From NCBI RefSeq assembly GCF_008806595.1, contig NZ_VZRB01000027.1:54504-118503 (forward strand): 64,000 nucleotides of DNA, written 5' to 3'. Of this stretch, positions 1 to 9,204 are shown piece by piece. Each line of letters opens with the position of its first letter. Position 1 is the stretch's first letter. The notes below the pieces were generated by a model. It had not been told where the DNA came from, ran no database searches, and saw nothing but the letters and a program-made list of their open reading frames with translations. The stretch is from Streptomyces luteolifulvus. Lineage in GTDB: Bacteria; Actinomycetota; Actinomycetes; Streptomycetales; Streptomycetaceae. The translations under genes and the position numbers were made by a program.

Positions 1-435
1 CCCGTCGGCCCGTCCTACGCCCAGGGTGAGCCGGTGCCCCCGCCGCCGATCTCCCCGGACGGCCCCGGCCAGGTGCCCTACGGCTATCCGGGCGGCTACG
101 GCTACCCCTCCCAGCCCTCCTACGGCGGCGGAGCCCACGGTCCGCAGTCCCAGGGCGCCGGGGCGTACTACGGCTGGCCCGGTATGACGCCCGTGCCGAG
201 CAACGGGCTGGGCACGGCCGGTCTCGTGATCGGCATCATCTCGGCCGTCGTCTTCTGCCTGTGGCCGATCGCGATCCTGCTGGGCATCATGGCCGTGGTC
301 TTCGGCATGATCGGCCGCGGCAAGGCCCACCGCGGTGAGGCGACCAACCCGGGTCAGGCGCTCGCCGGAATCATCTGCGGAGCGGCGGGTATCGTCCTCG
401 GCCTGGTGATGATCGCGTTCTTGATAGCGACCTGA
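1..435 (+). CDS. DUF4190-type membrane protein, 5' end outside the window
   Basis: The frame is open from base 1, where it already encodes a Pro/Gly/Tyr-rich stretch, so the gene starts before the window. The GTG at 34 is probably not the true start. What is visible is a disordered segment rich in GYGYP-like runs (to about residue 60), then two hydrophobic helices around the sequences GLVIGIISAVVF and ALAGIICGAAGIVLGLV. They are separated by a short basic loop containing GRGKAHRGEA. This loop and helix layout is typical of DUF4190 proteins, common in Streptomyces and of unknown function. The protein is probably an inner-membrane protein with a cytoplasmic disordered N-terminus. No function is assigned. 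Confidence 0.75.
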   Translation, partial: PVGPSYAQGEPVPPPPISPDGPGQVPYGYPGGYGYPSQPSYGGGAHGPQSQGAGAYYGWPGMTPVPSNGLGTAGLVIGIISAVVFCLWPIAILLGIMAVVFGMIGRGKAHRGEATNPGQALAGIICGAAGIVLGLVMIAFLIAT

Positions 436-477
436 CACGGTGCGGGCCACGGCGGGGGCACCCGCAGACCGGCCCCG

Positions 478-1053
478 TCAGACAGCCCCCTCCCGCAGTG
501 TCGTCCGCGCCTCCATCAGCGCGAACCCCAGCAGATTCGGCCCCCGCCACCGCTCCGGGTCTGTCGCCCTCTCGTCGTCCGCGGCCAGACCGATGCCCCA
601 TACCCGGTCCACGGGGCTCGCCTCCACCAGCACCCGCTCACCCGTGCCGAGCAGAAACGCCCGCAGCGCGGGATCGGAGGCGAACTTCCGTACATTGCCC
701 TCGGCGACGATCCCGAACCGCTCGCGCTCCCATATCGCCTCGTCGAAGCCCCGCACAAGCCGCCCGGCCTTCTTCGCCTCGGCGGGATGCTCCGCGGCCA
801 GCACCCGCCGCTCCGCCTCCGCGTCCTCGAAAAGCCGCGCCTTGGCCGCCATCATCCAGTGCTCGGCCGTCGCATAGGTGACCGAGCCGACCGCGAACGG
901 CGACGGCCACCACTGACTCAGACAGCTCGCGCCGACACTGCCGTCCGGCCGCGGCCGGTGTCCCCAGAAGTACAGGTATTTGATCCTCGCCCCCGCGCGG
1001 ACCTCCCTGACCAGGGCATCCCGTGAATCGATCTTCCCCGTGATCCTTTCCAT
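478..1053 (-). CDS. NADAR (YbiA-like) family protein
   Basis: The 191-residue protein begins MERITGKIDSRD. The ATG at 1053 is preferred over an in-frame start 30 bases upstream because conserved family sequence begins here. It carries NADAR hallmarks: a YLYFWGH segment, the SQWWPSPF core, ATAEHWMMAAKA in the middle and VWGIG near residues 153-157. Family members (YbiA, riboflavin-pathway fusions, some phage and effector proteins) hydrolyse N-glycosidic bonds of riboflavin intermediates or ADP-ribose derivatives. The substrate here cannot be told from sequence. It is divergent from the aldehyde dehydrogenase at 1264, and the 210-base gap between them holds a GlnR-like box. Its placement next to polyamine genes suggests no clear shared role. 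Confidence 0.85.
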   Translation of the reverse strand: MERITGKIDSRDALVREVRAGARIKYLYFWGHRPRPDGSVGASCLSQWWPSPFAVGSVTYATAEHWMMAAKARLFEDAEAERRVLAAEHPAEAKKAGRLVRGFDEAIWERERFGIVAEGNVRKFASDPALRAFLLGTGERVLVEASPVDRVWGIGLAADDERATDPERWRGPNLLGFALMEARTTLREGAV

Positions 1054-1136
1054 GCATGCGAGTCTGGCAGCCACCACTGACACTCCGTCCCCCCTTTTCG
1101 ACGCCGACTCGACACCTGGTCGACAGATTCCGTCGC

Positions 1137-1174
1137 GTAACCAAAAGGCAACAACGGAATCACTTGTTGGATGC
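1137..1174 (+). promoter_or_regulatory. Putative GlnR box before the polyamine/GABA dehydrogenase gene
   Basis: GTAAC at 1137-1141 and GCAAC at 1148-1152 are separated by six bases. This matches the GlnR half-site arrangement GTnAC-N6-GnAAC of Streptomyces. A weaker second pair, ATCAC (1159-1163) and GATGC (1170-1174), follows with the same six-base spacing. The site is 90-127 bases upstream of the dehydrogenase start. CAACAA (1149-1154) and TTGTTG (1164-1169) also form an inverted repeat over the same bases, so another regulator is possible. GlnR control of polyamine use would fit established biology but is inferred. Confidence 0.45.
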
Positions 1175-1263
1175 CCTCTCCTCTGTCAGGATCGGCACTC
1201 AAATCGAGCTGGAGCTACGCCATCCGTCTCCGGGAACGCGGGACGACGGCGGAGGAGAGCGAC

Positions 1264-2787
1264 ATGCAGAACCCGGACCGATTTCCGGCCCAGGAACGAT
1301 TCGCGGACGGCGCGCAGTACATCGCGGGCCGCCTGACCAAGGGCACCTCCGGTCGCACACACACGGTCGTCGACCCGGCCACCGGCGAGGCCGTCCTCAG
1401 CTATGAGCTGGCCGGCACCGACGACGTGGACTCCGCCGTCGCCGCCGCCCGCGAGGCCTTCCCGGGCTGGGCCGCCGCCACCCCCGGCGAACGCTCGGAC
1501 GCCCTGCACCGCTTCGCGGCCGTGCTCGCCGAGCGTGCCGAGGACTTCGCCCGCGCCGAGTCACTCCAGTGCGGCAAGCCGCTGAAGCTGACCCGCGAGT
1601 TCGATGTTCCCGGCACCATCGACAACACCGCCTTCTTCGCCGGTGCCGCCCGGCATCTGCAGGGGCAGTCGGCGGGCGAGTACTCCGGCGACCACACCTC
1701 GTACGTCCGCCGCGAGCCCATCGGTGTCGTCGGCTCCATCGCGCCCTGGAACTACCCCCTCCAGATGGCCGCCTGGAAGATCCTCCCGGCGATCGCAGCG
1801 GGCAACACCATCGTGCTCAAGCCCGCCGAGCTCACCCCGCTGACCTCGCTGATGTTCGCCCGGGCCGCGACGGACGCCGGTATCCCGGACGGGGTGATCA
1901 ACATCGTCACCGGCACCGGCAGGGAGGCCGGCGAGCACCTCGTCGGGCACCCCGATGTGGTCATGACCTCCTTCACCGGCTCCACCGCCGTCGGAAAGCG
2001 TGTCGCCGAGATCGCCACCGCCACCGTCAAGCGGCTCCACCTGGAACTGGGCGGCAAGGCGCCCTTCGTGGTCTTCGACGACGCCGATCTGGAGGCGGCG
2101 GTCAACGGCGCGGTCGCGGGCGCGCTCATCAACACCGGCCAGGACTGCACGGCCGCCACGCGCGCGTATGTGCAGCGGCCCCTCTACGAGGCGTTCGTCG
2201 AGAAGACGGCGGCCCTCATGGAAACCGTCCGTCTCGGCGACCCGTTCGCGACGGGCACCGACCTCGGTCCCCTGATCTCGCACGTCCAGCGTGACCGCGT
2301 GGCCGGTTTCGTCGACCGGGCGCGTGGCTACGCGCGCGTGGTCACGGGCGGTGAGGCGCCCCAGGGCGACCTCAAGAGCGGTGCGTACTACCGTCCCACC
2401 CTGATCGCGGACGCTGCTCAGGACAGCGAGGTCGTACAGTCAGAAGTCTTCGGACCGGTTCTGGTCGTGCTGCCGTACGACAGCGACGACGAGGGCATCC
2501 GGCTGGCCAACGACACCCCGTACGGCCTCGCCGCCTCCGCCTGGACCCGTGACGTCTACCGGGCGAACCGCGCGACCCGCGAGATCAAGGCGGGCTGCGT
2601 GTGGGTCAACGACCACATTCCGATCATCAGCGAGATGCCGCACGGCGGATACAAGGCATCCGGCTTCGGCAAGGACATGTCCTCGTATTCGTTCGAGGAA
2701 TACACACAGATCAAGCACGTAATGTTCGACAACACCGAGGTGGCCGAGAAGGACTGGCACCGCACGATCTTCGGGGACCGGACGTAG
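1264..2787 (+). CDS. Aldehyde dehydrogenase, likely gamma-aminobutyraldehyde dehydrogenase
   Basis: The 507-residue NAD(P)-dependent aldehyde dehydrogenase probably oxidises 4-aminobutyraldehyde from putrescine to GABA in the cytosol. The catalytic Cys is residue 295 (NTGQDCTAATR) and the general-base Glu is residue 261 (LELGGK). The NAD-binding GSIAPWNYPLQM and FTGSTAVGK segments are present. The start at ATG 1264 is chosen because a GGAGGAG ribosome site lies just upstream and alignment to the family begins here; the open frame itself runs 93 bases further back. The gene is followed after 106 bases by the polyamine-type ABC importer, which supports the aminobutyraldehyde assignment over betaine aldehyde. 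Substrate is inferred from context, not from a diagnostic residue. Confidence 0.85.
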   Translation: MQNPDRFPAQERFADGAQYIAGRLTKGTSGRTHTVVDPATGEAVLSYELAGTDDVDSAVAAAREAFPGWAAATPGERSDALHRFAAVLAERAEDFARAESLQCGKPLKLTREFDVPGTIDNTAFFAGAARHLQGQSAGEYSGDHTSYVRREPIGVVGSIAPWNYPLQMAAWKILPAIAAGNTIVLKPAELTPLTSLMFARAATDAGIPDGVINIVTGTGREAGEHLVGHPDVVMTSFTGSTAVGKRVAEIATATVKRLHLELGGKAPFVVFDDADLEAAVNGAVAGALINTGQDCTAATRAYVQRPLYEAFVEKTAALMETVRLGDPFATGTDLGPLISHVQRDRVAGFVDRARGYARVVTGGEAPQGDLKSGAYYRPTLIADAAQDSEVVQSEVFGPVLVVLPYDSDDEGIRLANDTPYGLAASAWTRDVYRANRATREIKAGCVWVNDHIPIISEMPHGGYKASGFGKDMSSYSFEEYTQIKHVMFDNTEVAEKDWHRTIFGDRT

Positions 2788-2893
2788 CCGCCACCCGGCG
2801 GTAGCCGGACATCGGCCTCAGGCAGCTACGCCCGGCGGTGCACAGACCGCCAGAATCCCGGCCACCTCATCCCTCCCGAAAGGGCACAAGCGC

Positions 2894-4137
2894 ATGGAGC
2901 AGTACGAGCCCGACCGCCTGTCCCCGGCCCAAGTGGCCGCCATGCGGCGCAGCTTCCGCAACGGCAGGGCTTCCCTCACCCGCCGTTCGCTGCTGCGCGC
3001 CTCCGCAGGCGGCGCGCTTGCGGCCGGCGGACTGGGCGCCCTGAGCGCCTGCGGCATTCCCGCGGCGGGCAACACCGAGGGCGGCGTCTCCGCGGACGAC
3101 CGCTCGGCGCAGGAGAAGAGCGTCAACTTCTCCAACTGGACCGAGTACATGGACGTCGACGAGAGCGAGCGGCACCACCCCACGCTCGACCAGTTCACCC
3201 GGCGGACCGGCATCAAGGTCAAGTACACCGAGGACATCAACGACAACGTCGAGTTCTTCGGCAAGATCAAGCCGCAGCTGGCGGCGGGCCAGGACACCGG
3301 CCGCGACATCATCGTCCTCACCGACTGGCTCGCGGCCCGGCTGATCCGTCTGGGCTGGGTGCAGAAGCTGGACCCGTCCAACCTGCCGCACGCCTACGCC
3401 AACCTGTCCGCGCAGTTCCGTGACCCCGACTGGGACCCGGGCCGCGCCTACTCGTACGTCTGGCAGGGCATCTCCACGGTCATCGCCTACAACAAGAAGG
3501 CGCTCGACGGTGTCGAGGTGAAGTCGGTGTCCGACCTGCTCGACAACGCCAAGCTCAAGGGGCGCGTCGGCTTCCTGTCGGAGATGCGGGACAGCATGGG
3601 CATGACGCTGCTCGACATGGGCAAGGACCCGGCGAACTTCACCGCCGACGACTACGACGCGGCGATCGCCCGGATCCAGAAGGCCGTCGACAAGGGCCAG
3701 ATCCGCCGGTTCACCGGCAACGACTACACCTCCGACCTGACCAGCGGCGACTTCGCCGCCTGCATAGCCTGGGCCGGTGACGTCGTGCAGCTCAAGGCGG
3801 ACAGCCCGGACATCGACTTCCTGATCCCGGACAGCGGGTACATGACGTCGACCGACAACATGCTGATCCCCAACAAGGCCCGTCACAAGACGAATGCCGA
3901 GCGGCTCATCGACTTCTACTACGAGCCGAGGCCGGCCGCCGAGCTCGCCGCGTACATCAACTACGTCTGTCCGGTCGACGGGGTGAAGACCGAACTGGAG
4001 AAGATCGACAAGGATGCGGCGAACAACCCGCTGATCATCCCCGACAAGGCCATGGCCGCCAAGTCGCACGCCTTCCGCTCACTGAGCTCGAAGGAAGAGA
4101 CGGCCTTTGAAGAGAAGTTCGCGAAGCTGACTGGGGC

Positions 4138-4141
<4 letters not shown>
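2894..4141 (+). CDS. potD: Polyamine ABC transporter substrate-binding lipoprotein (PotD-like)
   Basis: This 415-residue solute-binding protein probably captures putrescine or spermidine outside the membrane. A twin-arginine signal (TRRSLL, Arg30-Arg31) leads through an Ala/Gly-rich helix to a lipobox LSAC with the lipidated Cys at 53, so it is exported folded by Tat and anchored as a lipoprotein. The mature part has the PotD/PotF layout, with NWTEYMDVDE near the N-terminus and WQGISTVIAYNKKAL in the middle. A GAAAGGG ribosome site precedes the ATG. Its stop overlaps the GTG of the ATPase gene by four bases, so translation is probably coupled. The N-terminus is long (about 29 residues before the RR), as often seen in Streptomyces Tat substrates. 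Confidence 0.9.
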
Positions 4142-5318
<1,177 letters not shown>

Positions 5319-5319
<1 letters not shown>

Positions 5320-6248
5320 TGGCGACCCTCACCGAGGCGCCACCGCCTCTGACCCCGACCGCTCCCGAGGAGACGCCGCCGCGCAAACGCGGCCGGCTGG
5401 TGCCGTACTGGCTGCTGCTGCCCGGCATCCTGTGGCTGCTGATCTTCTTCGCGCTGCCGATGATCTACCAGGCCTCCACGTCCGTGCAGACGGGCTCCCT
5501 GGAGGAGGGCTACAAGGTCACCTGGCACCTCAGCACCTACTGGGACGCGTTGTCCGAGTACTACCCGCAGTTCCTGCGCTCGGTGCTCTACGCGGGCTCG
5601 GCGACCGTGCTGTGTCTGATCCTCGGCTATCCGCTCGCGTATCTGATCGCGTTCCGCGCCGGCCGCTGGCGCAACCTGATCATGATCCTGGTGATCGCAC
5701 CGTTCTTCACCAGCTTCCTGATCCGCACGCTCGCCTGGAAGACGATCCTCGCGGACGGCGGCCCGGTCGTCGGCGCCCTCAACACGCTGCACGTCCTGGA
5801 CGTCACCAGCTGGCTCGGCATGACCTCCGGCGACCGTGTCCTCGCCACACCGCTCGCGGTGGTGTGCGGTCTGACGTACAACTTCCTGCCGTTCATGGTC
5901 CTGCCGCTCTACACCTCGCTGGAGCGCATCGACGTACGGCTCCACGAGGCGGCGGGCGACCTGTACGCCAAGCCGGTCACGACGTTCCGCAGGGTCACCT
6001 TCCCGCTGTCGATGCCGGGCGTGGTCTCCGGCACGCTGCTGACCTTCATCCCGGCGGCCGGCGACTACGTCAACGCGGACCTGCTCGGCTCCACGGACAC
6101 CCGCATGGTCGGCAACGTCATCCAGACGCAGTTCCTGCGCATTCTGGACTACCCGACGGCCGCGGCGCTCTCGTTCATCCTGATGGCCGCGATCCTCATT
6201 ATGGTCACGCTCTACATCCGCAAGTCCGGCACGGAGGATCTGGTTTAA
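5319..6248 (+). CDS. potB: Polyamine ABC transporter permease (PotB-like)
   Basis: This 309-residue inner-membrane permease has about six hydrophobic segments, the first at LLLPGILWLLIFFALP. The conserved EAA loop facing the ATPase is HEAAGDLYAKPVTTFRRVTFP. The ATG at 5319 shares a base with the ATPase stop (TGATG); a GTG one codon earlier is an equally good coupled start. A cytoplasmic Pro-rich N-terminus of roughly 30 residues precedes the first helix. It should pair with the next permease to form the translocation channel. Confidence 0.92.
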
Positions 6249-7049
6249 ATGGCCTTCGTCAACTGGCTCAAGCGCAATCTCGTCGTCATCGCGGGACTGG
6301 TGACACTCGGATATCTGCTCCTGCCGAACGTCGTGGTGACGGTGTTCTCCTTCAATCAGCCGAAGGGGCGCTTCAACTACGAATGGCAGCAGTTCTCCAC
6401 GGCCGCCTGGCAGGACCCGTGTGGCGTCGCCGACATGTGCGGCTCGCTGTCGGTCAGCCTTCAGATCGCCCTCTGGGCGACGGTCGGCGCCACCCTCCTC
6501 GGCACGATGATCGCCTTCGCGCTGGTCCGCTACCGCTTCCGCGCGCGGGGCGCCGTGAACTCGCTGATCTTCATGCCGATGGCGATGCCCGAGGTCGTGA
6601 TGGCGGCCTCGCTGCTCACCTTGTTCCTCAACATGGGCGCTCAGCTCGGCTTCTGGACGATCCTCATCGCCCACATCATGTTCTGCCTCAGCTTCGTCGT
6701 GACGGCCGTGAAGGCGCGCGTCATGTCGATGGACCCGAGGCTGGAACAGGCCGCTCAGGACCTGTACGCCGGACCGCTCCAGACCTTCCTCCGGGTCACC
6801 CTGCCCATCGCGGCACCGGGAATCGCCGCGGGTGCGTTGCTCGCCTTCGCGCTCTCCTTCGACGATTTCATCATCACCAACTTCAACGCGGGCTCGACGG
6901 TCACCTTCCCCATGTTCGTGTGGGGATCGGCGCAGCGCGGTACGCCCGTTCAGATCAATGTCATCGGTACGGCCATGTTCCTCGTCGCCGTTCTGCTCGT
7001 CCTGGCCTCGATGGTCGTCAGCAATCGCCGTAACCGGCAGAAGGCATAA
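6249..7049 (+). CDS. potC: Polyamine ABC transporter permease (PotC-like)
   Basis: The 266-residue second permease starts at the ATG directly after the preceding TAA. It has about six membrane helices and an EAA loop, EQAAQDLYAGPLQTFLRVTLP, near residues 166-186. SFDDFIITNFNAGS in the C-terminal third is a hallmark of PotC proteins. A segment between the first two helices holds two Cys residues (DPCGVADMCGS) facing outside, which could form a disulphide. The transporter operon probably continues into the flavin oxidase 29 bases downstream. Confidence 0.92.
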   Translation: MAFVNWLKRNLVVIAGLVTLGYLLLPNVVVTVFSFNQPKGRFNYEWQQFSTAAWQDPCGVADMCGSLSVSLQIALWATVGATLLGTMIAFALVRYRFRARGAVNSLIFMPMAMPEVVMAASLLTLFLNMGAQLGFWTILIAHIMFCLSFVVTAVKARVMSMDPRLEQAAQDLYAGPLQTFLRVTLPIAAPGIAAGALLAFALSFDDFIITNFNAGSTVTFPMFVWGSAQRGTPVQINVIGTAMFLVAVLLVLASMVVSNRRNRQKA

Positions 7050-7078
7050 CCGCAAGCATCCTGTGGGGAGTTGAAATC

Positions 7079-8497
7079 ATGGCCCCAAGCGCCATGAACC
7101 GTTGGACAACGTCTCTTTCCGAAGCCCGGCCGGTCCCGTACTGGCTGGAAGACCCCGGCAAGCCCCACCCCGAGCCCGCGCTCACCGGCGCCGAGACCTG
7201 TGACCTGCTGGTCGTCGGCGGCGGCTACAGCGGACTGTGGACCGCACTCAACGCCAAGGAGCGCGATCCGCAGCGGGACGTGGTGCTGCTCGAAGGCCGC
7301 GAGGCGGGCTGGGCCGCCTCGGGCCGCAACGGCGGCTTCTGCGCCGCCTCCCTCACCCACGGCCTGCCCAACGGCCTGACCCGGTGGCCGGACGAGATCC
7401 GCAAGCTGGAGGAACTGGGCGCGCGCAATCTCGACGAGATCGAGAAGGCGGTCGCCCGGCACTCCCTGGACTGCGACTTCGAGCGCACCGGCGAGATCGA
7501 CGTCGCCACCGAACCCCATCAGGCCGGGGAACTGCGCGACTGGTACGCCGAGATGGAGCGCCAGGGCCTCGCCGACGGCACCGAGTTCCTGGACCGGGAG
7601 GCGGTCCGGGAGCAGGTCGACTCACCGACATTCCTGGCCGGGCTGTACGACCGCCGGGGCGTGGCCATGCTGCACCCCGCCAAACTCGCCTGGGGCCTCA
7701 AGCGCGCCTGCCTCGGCCTCGGCGTCCGCATCTACGAGCACACGCCCGCCCTCAGCCTGAAGCCGTACGGTGCCGGGATGGCCGTACGCACCCCGTACGG
7801 CCAGGTCCGCGCACGCCGGGTGGCGCTCGGCACGAACATCTTCCCGAACCTGGTCAAGCGGGTCCGCGCCTACACGGTCCCGGTCTACGACTACGCGCTG
7901 ATGACCGAGCCGCTGACCGCCGGCCAACTGGCGTCCGTCGGCTGGCGGAACCGCCAGGGACTCGGGGACTCGGCGAACCAGTTCCACTACTTCCGGCTGT
8001 CCGCCGACAACCGGATCCTGTGGGGCGGCTACGACGCCATCTATCCGTACGGCGGCCGGGTGCGCGCCGAGTACGACGACCGCCCGGAGACGTACGCCAA
8101 GCTCGCCGGACACTTCTTCACCTGCTTCCCGCAGTTGGAGGGCGTCCGCTTCACCCACGCCTGGGGCGGTGCGATCGACACCTGCTCGCGCTTCTCGGCG
8201 TTCTTCGGCACCGCGCACCACGGCATGGTCGCGTACGCGGCCGGCTACACGGGTCTCGGCGTGGGCGCGACCCGGTTCGGCGCCGATGTGATGCTGGATC
8301 TGCTGGCGGGGAAGCGCACGGAGCGCACCGAGCTGGAGATGGTCCGCAAGAAGCCGCTGCCCTTCCCGCCGGAGCCCTTCGCATGGACCGGCATCGCCCT
8401 CACCAAGTGGTCGCTGGCCCGCGCCGACACGCACGGCGGCCGCCGCAACCTGTGGCTGCGGACGATGGACAAGCTGGGGCTCGGCTTCGACAGCTGA
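7079..8497 (+). CDS. FAD-dependent amine oxidoreductase (DAO family)
   Basis: The 472-residue flavoprotein has the dinucleotide-binding motif VVGGGYSGLWTAL at about residues 45-57 and the GREAGWAASGRNGG segment of the DAO family. A C-terminal YAAGYTGLGVGATRFGADV completes the FAD site. Relatives include gamma-glutamylputrescine oxidase (PuuB) and other polyamine or glycine-type oxidases. Co-location with the importer suggests oxidation of imported putrescine or a derivative to the aminoaldehyde used by the dehydrogenase at 1264. No gamma-glutamylputrescine synthetase is in the window, so the exact substrate is open. A GGGGAG ribosome site lies nine bases before the ATG. A strong hairpin follows the stop. 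Confidence 0.85.
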   Translation: MAPSAMNRWTTSLSEARPVPYWLEDPGKPHPEPALTGAETCDLLVVGGGYSGLWTALNAKERDPQRDVVLLEGREAGWAASGRNGGFCAASLTHGLPNGLTRWPDEIRKLEELGARNLDEIEKAVARHSLDCDFERTGEIDVATEPHQAGELRDWYAEMERQGLADGTEFLDREAVREQVDSPTFLAGLYDRRGVAMLHPAKLAWGLKRACLGLGVRIYEHTPALSLKPYGAGMAVRTPYGQVRARRVALGTNIFPNLVKRVRAYTVPVYDYALMTEPLTAGQLASVGWRNRQGLGDSANQFHYFRLSADNRILWGGYDAIYPYGGRVRAEYDDRPETYAKLAGHFFTCFPQLEGVRFTHAWGGAIDTCSRFSAFFGTAHHGMVAYAAGYTGLGVGATRFGADVMLDLLAGKRTERTELEMVRKKPLPFPPEPFAWTGIALTKWSLARADTHGGRRNLWLRTMDKLGLGFDS

Positions 8498-8536
8498 GCG
8501 TGTTCCGGTTCACTCCAACGGGGTGCCGGAACACGC
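8498..8536 (+). terminator. Strong hairpin terminator after the polyamine operon
   Basis: The arms are GCGTGTTCCGG (8498-8508) and CCGGAACACGC (8526-8536), a perfect 11-bp stem. The interior continues as CACTCC pairing with GGGGTG around an AAC loop, separated by two unpaired T residues. There is no U run, as is usual for Streptomyces terminators. It begins one base after the stop codon of the oxidase gene and probably ends the transporter operon. Confidence 0.8.
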
Positions 8537-8607
8537 GTAATGCCTGGCAGGAGACCTCCCTCTCCCGTGACGCGACACGCGTTCACGACGAAGCAGGGGG
8601 GCTCATC

Positions 8608-9063
8608 ATGACTGGGGCGAAAAGGGCGGTCGAGTGGCTGGCATCGGTGGCAGCGGACCCGGAGAGCTGCCGCCGTGAGTGGGAGCGCAACCCCCGCGGG
8701 ATCTCGCTGCTGCCCGCCGGCAAGGCCTGGGACGTGCTGATCCTGCCCGGTCGGCTCGGGTACCCCACGCTCGACGTCCTCACCCGCGTCCTCGACCGGC
8801 CCGGCCCGGTGCTGGTCGACTTCGGCGACGCGCGGACGGGCTTCTTCGTGCCGCCGGGCACGGCGGCCCACTGGCTCGGCACCGGCATCCGTACGGCGGG
8901 CCCCGGCACCTGGATCGTCGTGCCGTACCCGGGGCGTTCGTGCGGTGGCATCCGCTGGCTGGTCCCGCCGGACGGCTCGGGCACCCTCACCGATCCGGCT
9001 CTCCTCGAACTCGCCATGCACGAGGCGGCGGCGGATCTGGCGACGGATGGCAGCAGTTGGTGA
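8608..9063 (+). CDS. Uncharacterised 151-residue protein
   Basis: The ATG at 8608 starts a soluble protein (MTGAKRAVEWLAS) that lies in a much longer open frame; upstream of 8608 that frame is only the shadow of the oxidase gene. Visible sequence includes LLPAGKAWDVLILPG, VLVDFGDARTGFFVPPGTA and GTWIVVPYPGRSCGGIRWLVPP. The pattern recalls the N-terminal half of bifunctional primase-polymerase-like proteins found as stand-alone unknowns in Streptomyces. That resemblance is weak, and no catalytic acidic triad can be pointed to. It lies between the polyamine operon terminator and a run of 10-bp repeats. No function is assigned. Confidence 0.7.
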   Translation: MTGAKRAVEWLASVAADPESCRREWERNPRGISLLPAGKAWDVLILPGRLGYPTLDVLTRVLDRPGPVLVDFGDARTGFFVPPGTAAHWLGTGIRTAGPGTWIVVPYPGRSCGGIRWLVPPDGSGTLTDPALLELAMHEAAADLATDGSSW

Positions 9064-9075
9064 CCAACGGACTCT

Positions 9076-9125
9076 GACGTCTCCGGACGTCTCAGGACGT
9101 CTCCGAATGTCTCCGAATGTCTCCC
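9076..9125. repeat. Five tandem 10-bp repeats before the chitinase promoter
   Basis: Five successive 10-base units occur: GACGTCTCCG, GACGTCTCAG, GACGTCTCCG, AATGTCTCCG and AATGTCTCCC. They end eight bases before the TTGACA of the chitinase promoter. The one-helical-turn period would place any bound protein on the same face of the DNA. They could be operators, an upstream element, or simple slippage. Confidence 0.7.
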
Positions 9126-9132
9126 GAGGCCC

Positions 9133-9161
9133 TTGACAACCTAATTGGTCTGGACCAAATT
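9133..9161 (+). promoter_or_regulatory. Chitinase promoter with an overlapping DasR-type palindrome
   Basis: TTGACA at 9133-9138 and CAAATT at 9156-9161 are spaced by 17 bases. Lying in the spacer and over the -10 is TTGGTC-TG-GACCAA (9145-9158), a perfect 6+6 inverted repeat. It matches the core of the DasR-responsive element of Streptomyces (TGGTCTAGACCA type), which represses chitinase genes unless glucosamine phosphates are present. Position over the promoter fits repression. DasR itself is not in the window. Confidence 0.75.
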
Positions 9162-9204
9162 GAGCGGGCTCCACCCTCCAATTCCCCCACTCCCGGAGGC
9201 ACTT

